Positions 19,104-28,630 are shown, counted from the first letter of the stretch. The stretch: DNA of 64,000 nt from Gemmatimonadota bacterium (GCA_020348925.1 CP070758.1:1795690-1859689); one strand, 5' to 3'. Program-made: numbers and translations. The notes: generated by a model from the sequence alone, not told the origin.

Positions 19104-19877
19104 GTGCAGAGTGACATTGAAAAAGCCAGCACGTTTATCAGAGAGGCGAAAAGAATGGTAGCCTTCACAGGGGCTGGGATCTCCGAAGAGAGCGGTATCC
19201 CCACCTACCGGGACACAAACGGCCTGTGGACCAAATATGATCCCAGCAAATATGCCAGTATAGATTATTTCCTGCAGGATCCTTCGTACTATTGGCATTT
19301 CTTCCGGGAAGTCCGATATCCGCTGCTCTTCGAGAGTGCACAACCCAATCCTGGCCACCTGGCACTGGCCGATTTGGAGCGCACGGGCAAGCTTCGGTGC
19401 GTCATTACGCAGAACATCGACGGACTACACCAGGAGGCGGGATCGACGCGGGTCATCGAGCTTCACGGGAACACCCGCATTATCCGGTGCCTGGAGTGTT
19501 CCAAAGAGTTCACTGCCGAAAAAGTGTACGAGATGACGGAAACGAGGATCCCCCCCCTTTGCACCGATTGCGGTGGTCTTTTAAAGCCGGCCGTCGTCTT
19601 CTTCGGCGAACAGCTTCCTCAGGATGCGGTTCATGATGCTTATGCTGAGGCCGAAGCCTGCGATCTGTTTCTTGTCGTCGGAAGCTCCCTCGTCGTCTAT
19701 CCCGCTGCACATATTCCTGTTCGGGCAAAGGAATGCGGCGCGAGACTCGTCATCATCAACAAAGAGCCCACCGTCATGGACACTCTGGCCGATGCCGTCC
19801 TCAACGCCAAGGCCGGTACGACACTTCCTCAAATCATTGCGACTCCCGCACCTCAGAGGAATACTCCGAAAACGTGA
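19104..19877 (+). CDS. cobB: Sirtuin (SIR2-family NAD-dependent protein deacylase, CobB-like)
   Basis: 257 residues. NAD-binding motifs are FTGAGISEESGIPTYRD (21-37) and TQNIDGLH (102-109); catalytic His121 is in IELHGN; the zinc site is formed by Cys129, Cys132, Cys153 and Cys156. It removes acyl groups from lysine using NAD+, releasing nicotinamide. The Tyr-x-x-Arg pair marking SIRT5-like desuccinylases is not evident (the segment reads WHFFREVR), so deacetylation is the safer prediction. The start is a GTG at 19104; an internal ATG (MVAF) would remove part of the Rossmann fold. Third gene of the lepA operon, 78 nt after lepB. Confidence 0.94.
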   Translation: MQSDIEKASTFIREAKRMVAFTGAGISEESGIPTYRDTNGLWTKYDPSKYASIDYFLQDPSYYWHFFREVRYPLLFESAQPNPGHLALADLERTGKLRCVITQNIDGLHQEAGSTRVIELHGNTRIIRCLECSKEFTAEKVYEMTETRIPPLCTDCGGLLKPAVVFFGEQLPQDAVHDAYAEAEACDLFLVVGSSLVVYPAAHIPVRAKECGARLVIINKEPTVMDTLADAVLNAKAGTTLPQIIATPAPQRNTPKT

Positions 19878-19921
19878 TCCAGGTTTCCCCTTTTACCACC
19901 ACCCCTCCACCATTAAACACC

Positions 19922-19950
19922 TTGACAGTGAGTCTGGGATGTCATATCTT
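19922..19950 (+). promoter_or_regulatory. Candidate sigma-70 promoter
   Basis: Consensus TTGACA (19922-19927), a 17-nt spacer and TATCTT (19945-19950). It could drive a short RNA ending at the hairpin 20016-20062 or, by readthrough, the secreted-protein gene at 20278. Confidence 0.45.
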
Positions 19951-20015
19951 TTGTTCCAAAGAATAGCGGAGAAGGGGTCGAGCCGGATGGACAGGGACCC
20001 CGTGAACGGTTGGAC

Positions 20016-20062
20016 ACGGAGGAGAATTTATATCGCAGATCGATTCCTCCGTCAATTTTTTT
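20016..20062 (+). terminator. Terminator-like hairpin with U-tract
   Basis: ACGGAGGA (20016-20023) pairs perfectly with TCCTCCGT (20045-20052), followed by CAATTTTTTT. The loop is 21 nt, longer than ideal. It may end the lepA operon or a small transcript from 19957. Confidence 0.45.
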
Positions 20063-20187
20063 AGGAGCATGATAACAACTGAAAGATGATGGGAGCGAGC
20101 AGAGCCATAGGTAACCTGAAAAAGGATCACACTCAATCTCGGACCGTGAGATTGCCTGGGCAAAAAAATACCGAAAAGACTCTTTTT

Positions 20188-20201
20188 TTGACTTAAGTCA
20201 A
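20188..20201. promoter_or_regulatory. FNR/CRP-type palindrome upstream of the first secreted paralog
   Basis: TTGACTTAAGTCAA is a perfect 14-bp palindrome with the TTGAC-N4-GTCAA layout used by FNR/DNR/HcpR-like regulators, 76 nt before the ATG at 20278. Its left half could also serve as a -35 element. Confidence 0.4.
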
Positions 20202-20277
20202 GGTGTTCCAAAATGTTCTTATATATTTTCAAATTTCCAATATGAAGTGCACGGACGATACACATAAAGGGCACGAT

Positions 20278-23031
20278 ATGTTTTTCAGACTCATTCTTCT
20301 TTTTGTAAGTACTGCTATGTTTTGGCCAGTTCTGGTGCACGGCCAGGAGATTCTCAAGCAATTGCAGGCGCCGGGCTCTGAACCGAGGGGCTTGACCTGG
20401 GACGGCCACTCCCTGTGGTGTGCTGATGCCTCGGCACAAAGGGTCTATCAAATCGATCCTGACGACGGTCAGATCATCTCCTCATTCGACTACTCTATGG
20501 ACTTCCAGTACGGAGGGCTGGGCTGGAGCCCCGAGGGATATCTTTGGATCACAGATTACCGGGAGAGTCAAAGCTGGTTCGACAAGGTCCACCCGACATC
20601 GGGCAGCGTGATCTCCTCGTTCCACTGCCCAGGCGGGTGAACCGCTCGAGGTGCAGGGGTGGCCAGTCTGGCCATCGACACTCTCTGGTACTCCGACAGG
20701 AGGCAAAAATATATCGGTAAAACGACCACATCAGGGTATTTGGTCGAAAACATTGAAACGTTCGACTCATTGATTCGCGACATAGCCTGGGACGGGACCC
20801 ATATCTGGGCCATATCACTCGAGGGAACGATCAAGAAATTCAGCACCTCAGGCGATCTGATCGAGACATACGCCGGGCTCCTCAGCGGCGGATGGGGGCT
20901 GACCTATGATGGTGCCTATGTGTGGGCCTCCGATCCGGGAACGAACAAAATTTACAAACTTCTCTTCCCGGGCTTGGGCGACAAAACACCACCTTCCGCT
21001 CCCGCGCTCACATCCGACACGCACCCATCCCAGGACGACTGGTACAGGCAGGACAGTCCCACCCTCAACTGGACCCCCCCTGCAGATCCCTCGGGCATAA
21101 GCGGATACAGTTACGCAGTGAACCACGAATCCACATTTTCTCCGGATACAACCAGTGAGGGTTGGCTGACAACCGCCACGTACAGCGACCTGACTGACGG
21201 CACATGGTATTTCCACTGCCGGGCCAGAGACGGCGTAGGCAATTGGAGCACGGCGAATCATTACCGTATCAGAATCGACACACAAGCCCCTGCCCCCCCC
21301 ATCAACCCCACCGTTTTTCCCAGCGGATGGACCAACGACAGTATTTTCCAAGTCCACTGGACTAATCCTCCCGACAGTTCGGCCATAGCCGGTGTCTATT
21401 ACAAGATCGGACCACCTCCTGAACACGGGGAAGATGGGACGTTTTCTTCGACGATACCTCTATTTCTCGCAGCCCCGGCTGAAGGCGAAAACGCTGTGCA
21501 TCTCTGGCTCGAAGACGGCGCAGGGAACAAGGACGAGGCCTCTCGCGCCGATGCCGTTCTCCCGTATGATGCCACCGGACCTCAGGAGGGGACTATTTTA
21601 ATAAACGCCGGCGCTGAAGCTACAGTATCAACCACGGTCACTTTAGCCAATCTAAACGCTGTTGATGCCTTGAGCGGCATGGAACCAGGGGCACAGATGC
21701 GGTTCAGCAACGACGGTACGACCTGGTCTCCGGCCGAAGACTATACGAGCCTCAAGACCAACTGGGATCTCTCCTCGTATGGGGGGACGAGTCAACCGGG
21801 ACCCAAGACGGTCTCCGTCATATACCGCGATGCCGCCGGCAACTGGTCAGATCCCTTCAGCGACGACATTCTTCTCTCTGAACCCCTGGCTATTGTCACC
21901 GATTCCCTGCCCGGAGGTGCTGTGGGCTTTGCCTACGAGGAGACTTTGGTTGCAACAGGAGGGGTACCGCCTTATAGCTGGAGCATATCCTCCGGAGCGC
22001 TTCCCAACAATCTGACGCTCACTCCCGACGGCACAATCACCGGTGTGCCTGATGAAGCCGGTCCTTCGAATTTTATCGTCGAGGCGATCGACCCCTATTC
22101 GAGTTCTCAGTTCCGAGCTTACACAATCACCATATTCATCGGGGCAACCAAAGGGGACATAAACGGCGACTCCGAGGTCGATCTTCGCGATATACTCCCT
22201 GTTGTCGGATATATTCTGGGACGAAGCGGGTTGACGCAGTCGCAGCTCTGGTCGGCTGATGCCTTTCCTGACGGATCAATCGACCTGTCCGACCTGGTGG
22301 CTTTAGCCCATCTCATCGTCGGGCAATCGTCCGGAGCCGCGAGGGTCTCATATTCTGGGGGAGGTCCATCCGTTCTCCGGGCCTCACACACATATGATGC
22401 TCCATCATCAACCGTGACTCTGTTCCTCGACAACGGAGTACCTGTCGGTGGCCTTCAACTCGAGGTACGATTACCCCGGGACGCAACGCTTCGCAAGCCC
22501 CCTCAAGTCACCGACCGATGCGGATCTTTCACCGTGGACTATACCAAGAATCACGACGATCTCACCGTCCTGACGTACACCCTCAACGGAGACGCGATCT
22601 TACCCGGGTCAGGACCCCTCTTGATGCTGTCTTTATCCTGCCCGGAAGATACGAAGGAACAGAACGCCATAATAGAAAAAGCATTTCTGGTCGGTGTCAG
22701 GGGCGAACCGCTCCCTCTCGACATTCGGACAGAATCTGTAGTGACTGCCCCCGTGGCACACGGTTTGGCACGCAACTATCCCAATCCTTTCAATCCTGAG
22801 ACGTCCATCAGTTTTTCACTTCCTGCTGAGAACACCGTTTCCGTAATCATCTATGATGCTTTGGGCCGCAGGGTGAGAACAATCGCCGAGGAGACATTGA
22901 AGGCCGGAGTTCACACCATGCTTTGGGACGGACGTGATGAAGGCGGCCACGCATCGCCGAGCGGAGTCTATTATTGCAGAATTGACGGGGGAGATGTCGT
23001 TCACACACTAAAGTTGGCCCTCATCAGATAA
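20278..23031 (+). CDS. Secreted beta-propeller/dockerin/FlgD-sorting protein with in-frame TGA (candidate selenoprotein 1)
   Basis: Read through the TGA at 20638-20640 (codon 121) the frame gives 917 residues; without readthrough only 120. Order: signal peptide (1-23), propeller-like repeats to about 245 (EPRGLTWDGHSLWCADA, LGWSPEGYLWITD, DIAWDGTHIWAIS, WGLTYDGAYVWASD), Ig-like modules (about 255-525), a putative-Ig domain (about 535-610), a dockerin type I pair (GDINGDSEVDLRD near 626), a beta-rich segment and a C-terminal FlgD-like sorting domain starting NYPNPFNPE near 834. The TGA follows FHCPGG, and conserved propeller sequence resumes in the same frame. The start ATG is chosen at the signal peptide, with AAGGG upstream. 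A cell-surface or extracellular location is likely; ligand unknown. Related to the next gene. Confidence 0.8.
20638..20676 (+). promoter_or_regulatory. In-frame TGA plus SECIS-like hairpin, paralog 1
   Basis: TGA at 20638-20640. An 8-bp stem GGTGGCCA (20658-20665)/TGGCCATC (20669-20676) closes a GTC loop whose first base lies after 25 intervening nt. Bacterial SECIS elements place the apical loop about 16-37 nt after UGA with a G among its first two bases. AGUCU at the tip resembles the GGUCU tip of E. coli fdhF. Confidence 0.6.
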
Positions 23032-23220
23032 TATTTCCGTAGCAATGACATCATTTCCGCTTTAAATTGGAATATTTTACAGGACCCTTTCGGGATCGTG
23101 CGGAAGTTCCAAAAGGTCACTCCCGGTTTGGGGGAAAACGGTCTTCTCCTCAAAAGAGGAATAATCCCGAACCCCACGCTTCGGGCGGTGCGAACCAAGT
23201 TCGAAAGAGAGAGGTGGCTT

Positions 23221-25659
23221 ATGAAACAATGGCAACGGTTGCTTTCGGTTTTTCTTGTATCACTCCTACCGGTCGCCGGATTCGCTCAACGCATTGTCAA
23301 AGAGTTTGATACTCCGGGTCCTGAGCCGAGGGGCTTGACCTGGGACGGAACATATCTCTGGTGCGCTGATGCCGAAGAGGATTCCATATTCAAGATCGAT
23401 CCTGAGTCAGGTCAAGTTATTCACTCTTTCTATTTCAGCATGACTTTTGAATTTTCCAGAGGAGGAGGAATAGCGTGGAGCGGCGACGGTGCCCTGTGGG
23501 CCACCCGTAGTACCTATTTTTATAAACTTGACGCGAACACCGGTCAGAGCATAACAAACTTTCACTGTCCTGGGGGCTGAAGCGTCCGACCGGCGGGCGT
23601 GACCCGCCAAGGGAGTTACCTCTGGTATTACGATCAAACATCCAATTACGTTGGGAAAACGACCACCGGAGGGAGTCTTCTGGCCAATTTCATCCCGAGC
23701 GACAACACTCTCCGAGACCTTTGTTGGGACGGCACCCATCTCTGGACCATGAACATCTCAGGCGAGATAAAGAAATATACCACATCCGGAGTTCTCGAAG
23801 AAACCGTTACCGATCTTCTCCCAAGAGGATGGGGCATAACGTTCGACGGCTCACATCTGTGGGCCTCGGATCCTCAAACCGATAAGATCTATCAAATAGC
23901 ACTCTCCGATGACTCAGATCCCCCCGGAGCGCCGCTGATCCAAAGCGCAACGCATTCCTTCGATTCAGCCTGGTACAGCGATCCCGATCCGGTTTTCACC
24001 CTCACGCAACCTGAAGATCCTTCGGGTATCGCCGGATACAGCTATCTCCTGGATGAACACGCTGAGACCGTCCCTGACAATTCTGTCGACGGAACAGGAA
24101 CGACGGTCGCCTATGTATCCATCCAGGATGGAAAATGGTATTTCCACTGTCGGGCTCAGGATGGGGCCGGGAATTGGGGCGAGACAAATCACTACAGAAT
24201 TCAGATCGATACGACACCTCCGGCAGGTGGCACCATCCTCATCGAGGATGACGCCGACACGACGAAATCCTTAGTGGTAACCTTGGGCAATCTCCAAGCC
24301 GAAGATACTCTCTCGGGAATGGGTTCCGGTGCAGCCATGAAATTCAGCAACTACGGATCCGTCTGGTCAGACGAAGAGCCTTTCAGGGACACCCGCACGG
24401 GCTGGGATCTCTCACAATATGGCGGAAATGATTCCTCGGGTCTGAAAAGGGTCTTCGTCTCTTTCCGAGATGTGGCCGGGAACTGGTCCCAGCCCCTCTT
24501 CGATGAGATCATCTACAGCGCACCTCTTGTCGTTGAAACAGAATCGCTGAGTGCAGGTACCCTGGGTTTCGCTTATGCCGAAACGCTTTTCGCCTCAGGC
24601 GGTTGGCCACCCTATGAGTGGGAGATTGGTGGGGGTGCATTACCTCCTGACCTGGAACTCGATACTACTGGCATCATATCAGGGAAACCGGATTCGGCCG
24701 GAACATTCACTTTTACGGTGACTGTAACTGACGCCAACATGTCCGCAACAATGAAGGATTATACAATCACCATTCACATTGAGGCCGAAAAGGGAGACGT
24801 GAACGGCGACGCGGATGTCAATATTCTTGATATCATCGCCGTTGTTCGATATATCCTCGGATTGGAGGAGTTTACCCCTCTTCAAATATGGGCGGCTGAC
24901 GTCATAACCGACGGCGCCATCGATGTAACGGACATCCTGGGCATCGTCAACCTCATCCTCGAATCGCCTGGTGGAGGACGGTTGATGCTCTCACAGGGGC
25001 AGGCCCTCATCGGCCTCGAAGAAGACACACGCTTTCCCAATGCCCACAATACCACAGCTGTTACCTTGAAGAGTCAAATACCTGTGGCTGGAATCCAGCT
25101 GAACATAAGGCTGGCTTCAGGTTCAAAGCTAACACGCCCGCCTCAATTGACACAGTGGAGTCAAACTTTTCAATGCAGCTATAAAATCAACGAGAATAAT
25201 GTCTTACTTCTGTTGTACAGCCTGTCACACGAGATCATTTCACTGCCCTATCCTGTTCCAATTGTGAATCTCCGTATCCCTGAGGATGCCTACCCCGTAT
25301 ACATTGAAAGTGTCATCGTCGCTGACAAAAACGGCCAGCCAATCACCGTCGGCAACGATCCTGAAAAGCTGAGCTCTGCCCGGCAGGGGACGGACGTTCA
25401 AAGCCATCCGAATCCCTTTAATACGGAAACGTTCCTGTCGTTCACCCTTGAAAAGAGAGAATACGTCACACTGTCTGTCTACAATGTCCTGGGTCAAATG
25501 GTCAGAACACTCGTGAGCGGGGAGTGTGATCCGGGCGAACATGTGGTGAGCTGGGACGGCACGGACTGGACCGGCAATACACTTCCCAGCGGAGTCTATT
25601 TCAGCCGAATAGAAGTGGGAAATATCGGAACCGTTAGGGAGATGCTCCTTTTGAAGTGA
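23221..25659 (+). CDS. Secreted beta-propeller/dockerin/FlgD-sorting protein with in-frame TGA (candidate selenoprotein 2)
   Basis: Read through the TGA at 23578-23580 (codon 120) the product is 812 residues. Signal peptide MKQWQRLLSVFLVSLLPVAG is followed by propeller-like repeats to about 235 (EPRGLTWDGTYLWCADA, IAWSGDGALWATR, DLCWDGTHLWTMN, WGITFDGSHLWASD), an Ig-like module, a putative-Ig domain (about 434-515), a dockerin pair (GDVNGDADVNILD near 525), a beta-rich segment and a FlgD-like sorting domain beginning HPNPFNTE near 729. The ATG has a GAGAGAGG-type site upstream. Paralogous along its length to the gene 189 nt upstream but lacking one Ig-like module. The FHCPGG-TGA junction is shared. 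A good terminator follows. Confidence 0.8.
23578..23608 (+). promoter_or_regulatory. In-frame TGA plus SECIS-like hairpin, paralog 2
   Basis: TGA at 23578-23580; a perfect 6-bp stem GGCGGG (23592-23597)/CCCGCC (23603-23608) closes the loop CGTGA, which begins after 17 intervening nt and has G second. Both properties fit the bacterial SECIS pattern, though the stem is unlike that of paralog 1 in sequence. Confidence 0.55.
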
Positions 25660-25690
25660 TGTGGTGGGACACGAATCGTGACAGAGACGA

Positions 25691-25724
25691 AAGCCACCCA
25701 GGTCCGATCTTGGGTGGCTTTTTT
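25691..25724 (+). terminator. Rho-independent terminator
   Basis: GCCACCCA (25693-25700) pairs with TGGGTGGC (25711-25718) and is followed by six T. It lies 34 nt after the second secreted paralog and may also act on the convergent XRE-PAS gene. Confidence 0.85.
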
Positions 25725-25756
25725 AAAATGATTAAATATACGGCAATGAATTCTTC

Positions 25757-26452
25757 CTATTCCTCTCGAATCAGCTCCTTGAGAAGCGTTGTGAGCACCC
25801 TGGCCAGTTTCCGTTCTTCACTTGTTTGACGGAGATTGAACGTGTCAATATCGCCCTTGGCTCCGCGCTGCTGAGAGCCATCACGGACAACGGCCAGAAT
25901 AGCCGGCTTCGCACCGTACTGGATGGATGTAAAAAATGCTCGCAAATCTTTTATCGTACCATCTTTACATCGGATTGCGAACGTCCCCTGCTCAGGCAGC
26001 TCGCCACCCATTGTATACCCTTGATAAATCTGTCTGATTCGTTCCTTCTCCGCTGGAAAAGCGTGTGTGTCATAGGTTTTATCCAGCATATCCTCGTTCG
26101 TGTACCCCATGATTCGCTTGAGCGCTTTATTGAAGAACTTGTGGGCTCCGTCCTGGATAACCGTGACACCGTCCTCAAACCTATTGAGAAAAGCTGTAAA
26201 ATGTTCGTCCGGCTGGCCGGATGTGTCGACGCCTTGATACATCTGCCCCTCGCCCGTCAGGAGCCAGTCGAGGGAAAAACCCATTTCACAGAGTTTTTTC
26301 AGAATTTCATCTTCCGGAAGTCTCCCCTTCTCATAATTGCAGATGGCCGGTCCTGTCTTGCCAAATCGCGTTCCAAATTCAACCTGGTTTTCACCAAGAC
26401 TCTTACGAATTTTGACTAACCTTTCACCACGTTCCTTGTCAAGTGTTGCCAT
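25757..26452 (-). CDS. XRE-type HTH transcriptional regulator with PAS sensor domain
   Basis: 231 residues. The N-terminal 70 form a lambda-repressor-like HTH (RLVKIRKSLGENQVEFG, then FGKTGPAICNYEKG), followed by the SLDWLLTGEG boundary typical of this class. Residues about 80-195 are a PAS domain: GVTVIQDGAHKFFNKALKRI, GYTNEDMLDK and a PAC-like RCKDGTIKDLRAFFTSIQY. No haem or flavin ligand is obvious, so the signal is unknown. The C-terminal 30 residues are a charged, probably coiled helix (RKLARVLTTLLKELIREE). The ATG is preceded by GAGG; a promoter lies about 190 nt upstream with two AATTGTAAAA motifs nearby. Convergent with the secreted paralogs. Confidence 0.85.
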   Translation of the reverse strand: MATLDKERGERLVKIRKSLGENQVEFGTRFGKTGPAICNYEKGRLPEDEILKKLCEMGFSLDWLLTGEGQMYQGVDTSGQPDEHFTAFLNRFEDGVTVIQDGAHKFFNKALKRIMGYTNEDMLDKTYDTHAFPAEKERIRQIYQGYTMGGELPEQGTFAIRCKDGTIKDLRAFFTSIQYGAKPAILAVVRDGSQQRGAKGDIDTFNLRQTSEERKLARVLTTLLKELIREE

Positions 26453-26642
26453 TTCAAAAACCTCGCGAAAAAAACCGCTACTCCTAAGGTGAAAAATACC
26501 GATGTCTGCTCATTATGCTCACTGCGAAACGAACGAGCCTCTGAGCAAACTCTCTCTGAATAAATTGTAAAACTGAAACTCTGCAAACCCGCATCAGCGC
26601 TGTTGGCAGCACCGCGACCCCACATCACCTAAAGCAACTCCA

Positions 26643-26671
26643 AATATAATGCAAAAAATTGTAAAATGCAA
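26643..26671 (-). promoter_or_regulatory. Likely promoter of the XRE-PAS gene
   Basis: Minus strand TTGCAT (26666-26671), 17 nt, TATATT (26643-26648). An AATTGTAAAA motif occurs inside the spacer and again near 26567, a possible operator pair. Confidence 0.5.
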
Positions 26672-27808
26672 ACTACAAATTTAAGAGCGGTTGATTTTCA
26701 GCGAACGCCCGAAGGACTCCGGTGATGTTCCGGTTTCTCAATGTTCTGAAGCCCGAGCCCAAAGACCGTCAGGCGAACGGGACCCTTCGATGACGTTTCT
26801 GGTGAGCGGAGCCTGGCCGGAGCTTACCGAAATGTTGAATTGTTCGTGACAGGCTCTTATTTTCCGCCCTCCGAATCCCCGCAAAACCGTGGATGAGTTC
26901 AAAAAGAGAGCGCAGGGGGACGGACGACGATCCCGGCGAAGGCTGGGGCTGTTTTCCCTTTTTGCTTCGAATACATTTCGGAAATTCCCAAAATTTTCGA
27001 AATGTATATCAGGTGGTTTGGAGAAAAGGATCGCTTCCCTCCGGGAGGCGGCAGGATTTCGATGTGAGCTGGCGGAGCAGCGAATGCACCATATCCTGAA
27101 ATCTTTCGGGACCGGAAGTGTTGAGCGATGCGAATACTTCTTCAATGACGGTAAAAAAGGAAGAGCACAACATCTTTCCCCTTAGAAGCAAGAAGTGAAC
27201 GAAGGTCAAAACCGGCCTCTTTCCACTCCTGACACCATGCCTTCACTTCGTGCATTCCGAGCATCTCACCGACGAGAGGAAACAGATCGCTCACAACTTC
27301 CTGCCACGAAACATGTCTCTATTATTGACCAGGAGTCTCACCTGACAGAGAGCAGGCCGGGTGAAAGCGCGGGGCGAACGTCCTCACGCGCTGAGGAGGA
27401 TGCCTGTGAAGGGAGGAGCATCTCGTGAATCAAAGTGAGAAACAGAAACCGACAAGTGCAATTGAGGCAGGTCGTAAAGGGAAGGGGAGCCAATTATAAC
27501 CAGATCCGTATAAAGAAACGAAAGTCCGGCTCGACGGGATTTCGCCCTCCAAAAAGTGATCGGGACTTGTAGATTTTGGCTGGGAGAAAGGGGTTGGGAT
27601 CCGAGATTCCTCACCATTTTTATACATGACGACCAAAATCTTTGCGAATGGAACGGTTGTGCATGACTCCCTTGTGTTATCTCCCCATATCAAGAGAGGA
27701 CTGGGGGGTTGGAAACCGTTCACAGCAAATCTCGGTACATCTGCGCAATTCCTTGTGACGGTCCGTGAAGCATCCATACGGGATTTTGGGAGCGAGGTAC
27801 GATTACGC
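26672..27808. other. Gene-poor stretch of about 1.1 kb
   Basis: No intact gene with a ribosome site and family resemblance was found on either strand. Apart from the possible decayed gene at 27010-27297 it appears to be degenerate intergenic DNA. Confidence 0.55.
27010..27297 (-). pseudogene. Possible frameshifted gene fragment, family unknown
   Basis: One minus-strand frame (27297 to a stop at 27142) reads VVSDLFPLVGEMLG then HEVKAWCQEWKEAGFDL; the adjacent frame then continues VIEEVFASLNTSGPERFQ and DMVHSLLRQLTSKS. The composition is protein-like in both and the join needs one frameshift. No relative is recognised, and chance cannot be excluded. Confidence 0.25.
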
Positions 27809-28123
27809 TCACTCCACCTTGACTGCAGTGCCGTATACCAGTATCTCCGAAGCGCCGGACATGACCATGGATGTGGTTATCCGGATACACACAACGGCAT
27901 TCGCCCCCAGGTCTTCGGCCTCCTCGACCAGGCGATCGAGCGCCTGCTCCCGAGACTCGGCCATCATCTTCGTATAGTCGGAAATCTCTCCGCCGACAAT
28001 ACCGCGCAAACCGGCCACGATATCCCTGCCCACATGTCTGGCCCGGATAGTATTGCCCTTCACCAATCCATAATGCTTCACTATCTTCTTGCCCGGAATA
28101 TCGCTTGATGTTGACAACAGCAT
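27809..28123 (-). CDS. YbjQ/DUF74 (UPF0145) family protein
   Basis: 104 residues from the ATG at 28123, which has AGGAGG 5 nt upstream; the longer frame adds 13 codons lacking such support. Family motifs: GLVKGNTIRARHVGRDIVAG, GGEISDYTKMMAESREQALDRL and the core DLGANAVVCIRITTS. The family forms small cytosolic pentamers annotated as possible heavy-metal-binding proteins; function is unproven. The start overlaps or abuts the anti-sigma gene's stop, placing it last in the ECF operon, so it is probably part of that stress regulon. Confidence 0.9.
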   Translation of the reverse strand: MLLSTSSDIPGKKIVKHYGLVKGNTIRARHVGRDIVAGLRGIVGGEISDYTKMMAESREQALDRLVEEAEDLGANAVVCIRITTSMVMSGASEILVYGTAVKVE

Positions 28124-28125
28124 AT

Positions 28126-28572
28126 CTACCTCCTGACGTCTCTGTATCGATCCCTTTTCCAAAAATAGAGCCGCTCTCTCAGAACCGAGATAAAAAGAAT
28201 GGCCACCCCTACAATCAGACCCAGAATTGCCACTTTCACAAAAAGCCCTACGGTTGGATCGGCAATAAACTCCTCAACCGCCTTATAGCCGCCGTAGCAA
28301 AGCAGAAGAATCCCACAAATGGAGAGCAATATCCAACCGACACCTCTTTCAATACGGTTGTAGATTACCGACCAATAATCCCGCCAGATTTTATCCTCAG
28401 GGCTCGTCAGTTTCATTCCGTCTGTCACCTCCTTCAATTTTCTGTAATGCTCCAGCTCTGACGAGCATTCGGCGCAACTTCGGACGTGTCCCAAGAATGC
28501 ACCCCTGTCGTGCTCGTTCAACTCATCGTCAATGTAGCCCATCATCAGATTCTTAAACTTCTCGCAGCTCAT
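28126..28572 (-). CDS. Zinc-finger anti-sigma factor, membrane anchored
   Basis: 148 residues. The N-terminal 45 form a zf-HC2 anti-sigma domain: Cys3, then GYIDDELNEHDRGAFLGHV with the zinc His, and the Cys-x-x-Cys of RSCAECSSE. Two transmembrane helices follow (about 79-100 and 112-133, WILLSICGILLLCYGG and VKVAILGLIVGVAILFI). The C-terminus is short and basic. Such proteins sequester their cognate ECF sigma factor at the inner membrane until a signal releases it. AGGAGG lies 9 nt before the ATG. It sits 58 nt after the sigma gene and directly before ybjQ. Confidence 0.9.
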   Translation of the reverse strand: MSCEKFKNLMMGYIDDELNEHDRGAFLGHVRSCAECSSELEHYRKLKEVTDGMKLTSPEDKIWRDYWSVIYNRIERGVGWILLSICGILLLCYGGYKAVEEFIADPTVGLFVKVAILGLIVGVAILFISVLRERLYFWKRDRYRDVRR

Positions 28573-28630
28573 TCCTCAACACCTCCTTTTTCCATCGAAC
28601 TTTGCACAGACATATGAATTGAGCATCACT

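Noticed and set aside
20203-20640. Treating the 5' parts before the TGA as complete short proteins with unrelated genes downstream
   Set aside because: The frame, domain order and paralog alignment continue across the TGA in both genes, and the downstream parts have no signal peptide or ribosome site of their own.
20641-23580. Genome-wide reassignment of UGA to an amino acid as the cause of the in-frame TGAs
   Set aside because: Many well-recognised genes in the window (M24 peptidase, lepA, lepB, sirtuin) end at TGA at their expected family length, so TGA is a normal stop here.
27626-28108. 160-codon plus-strand frame
   Set aside because: Antisense shadow of the YbjQ-family gene, which has strong motifs and an AGGAGG site.
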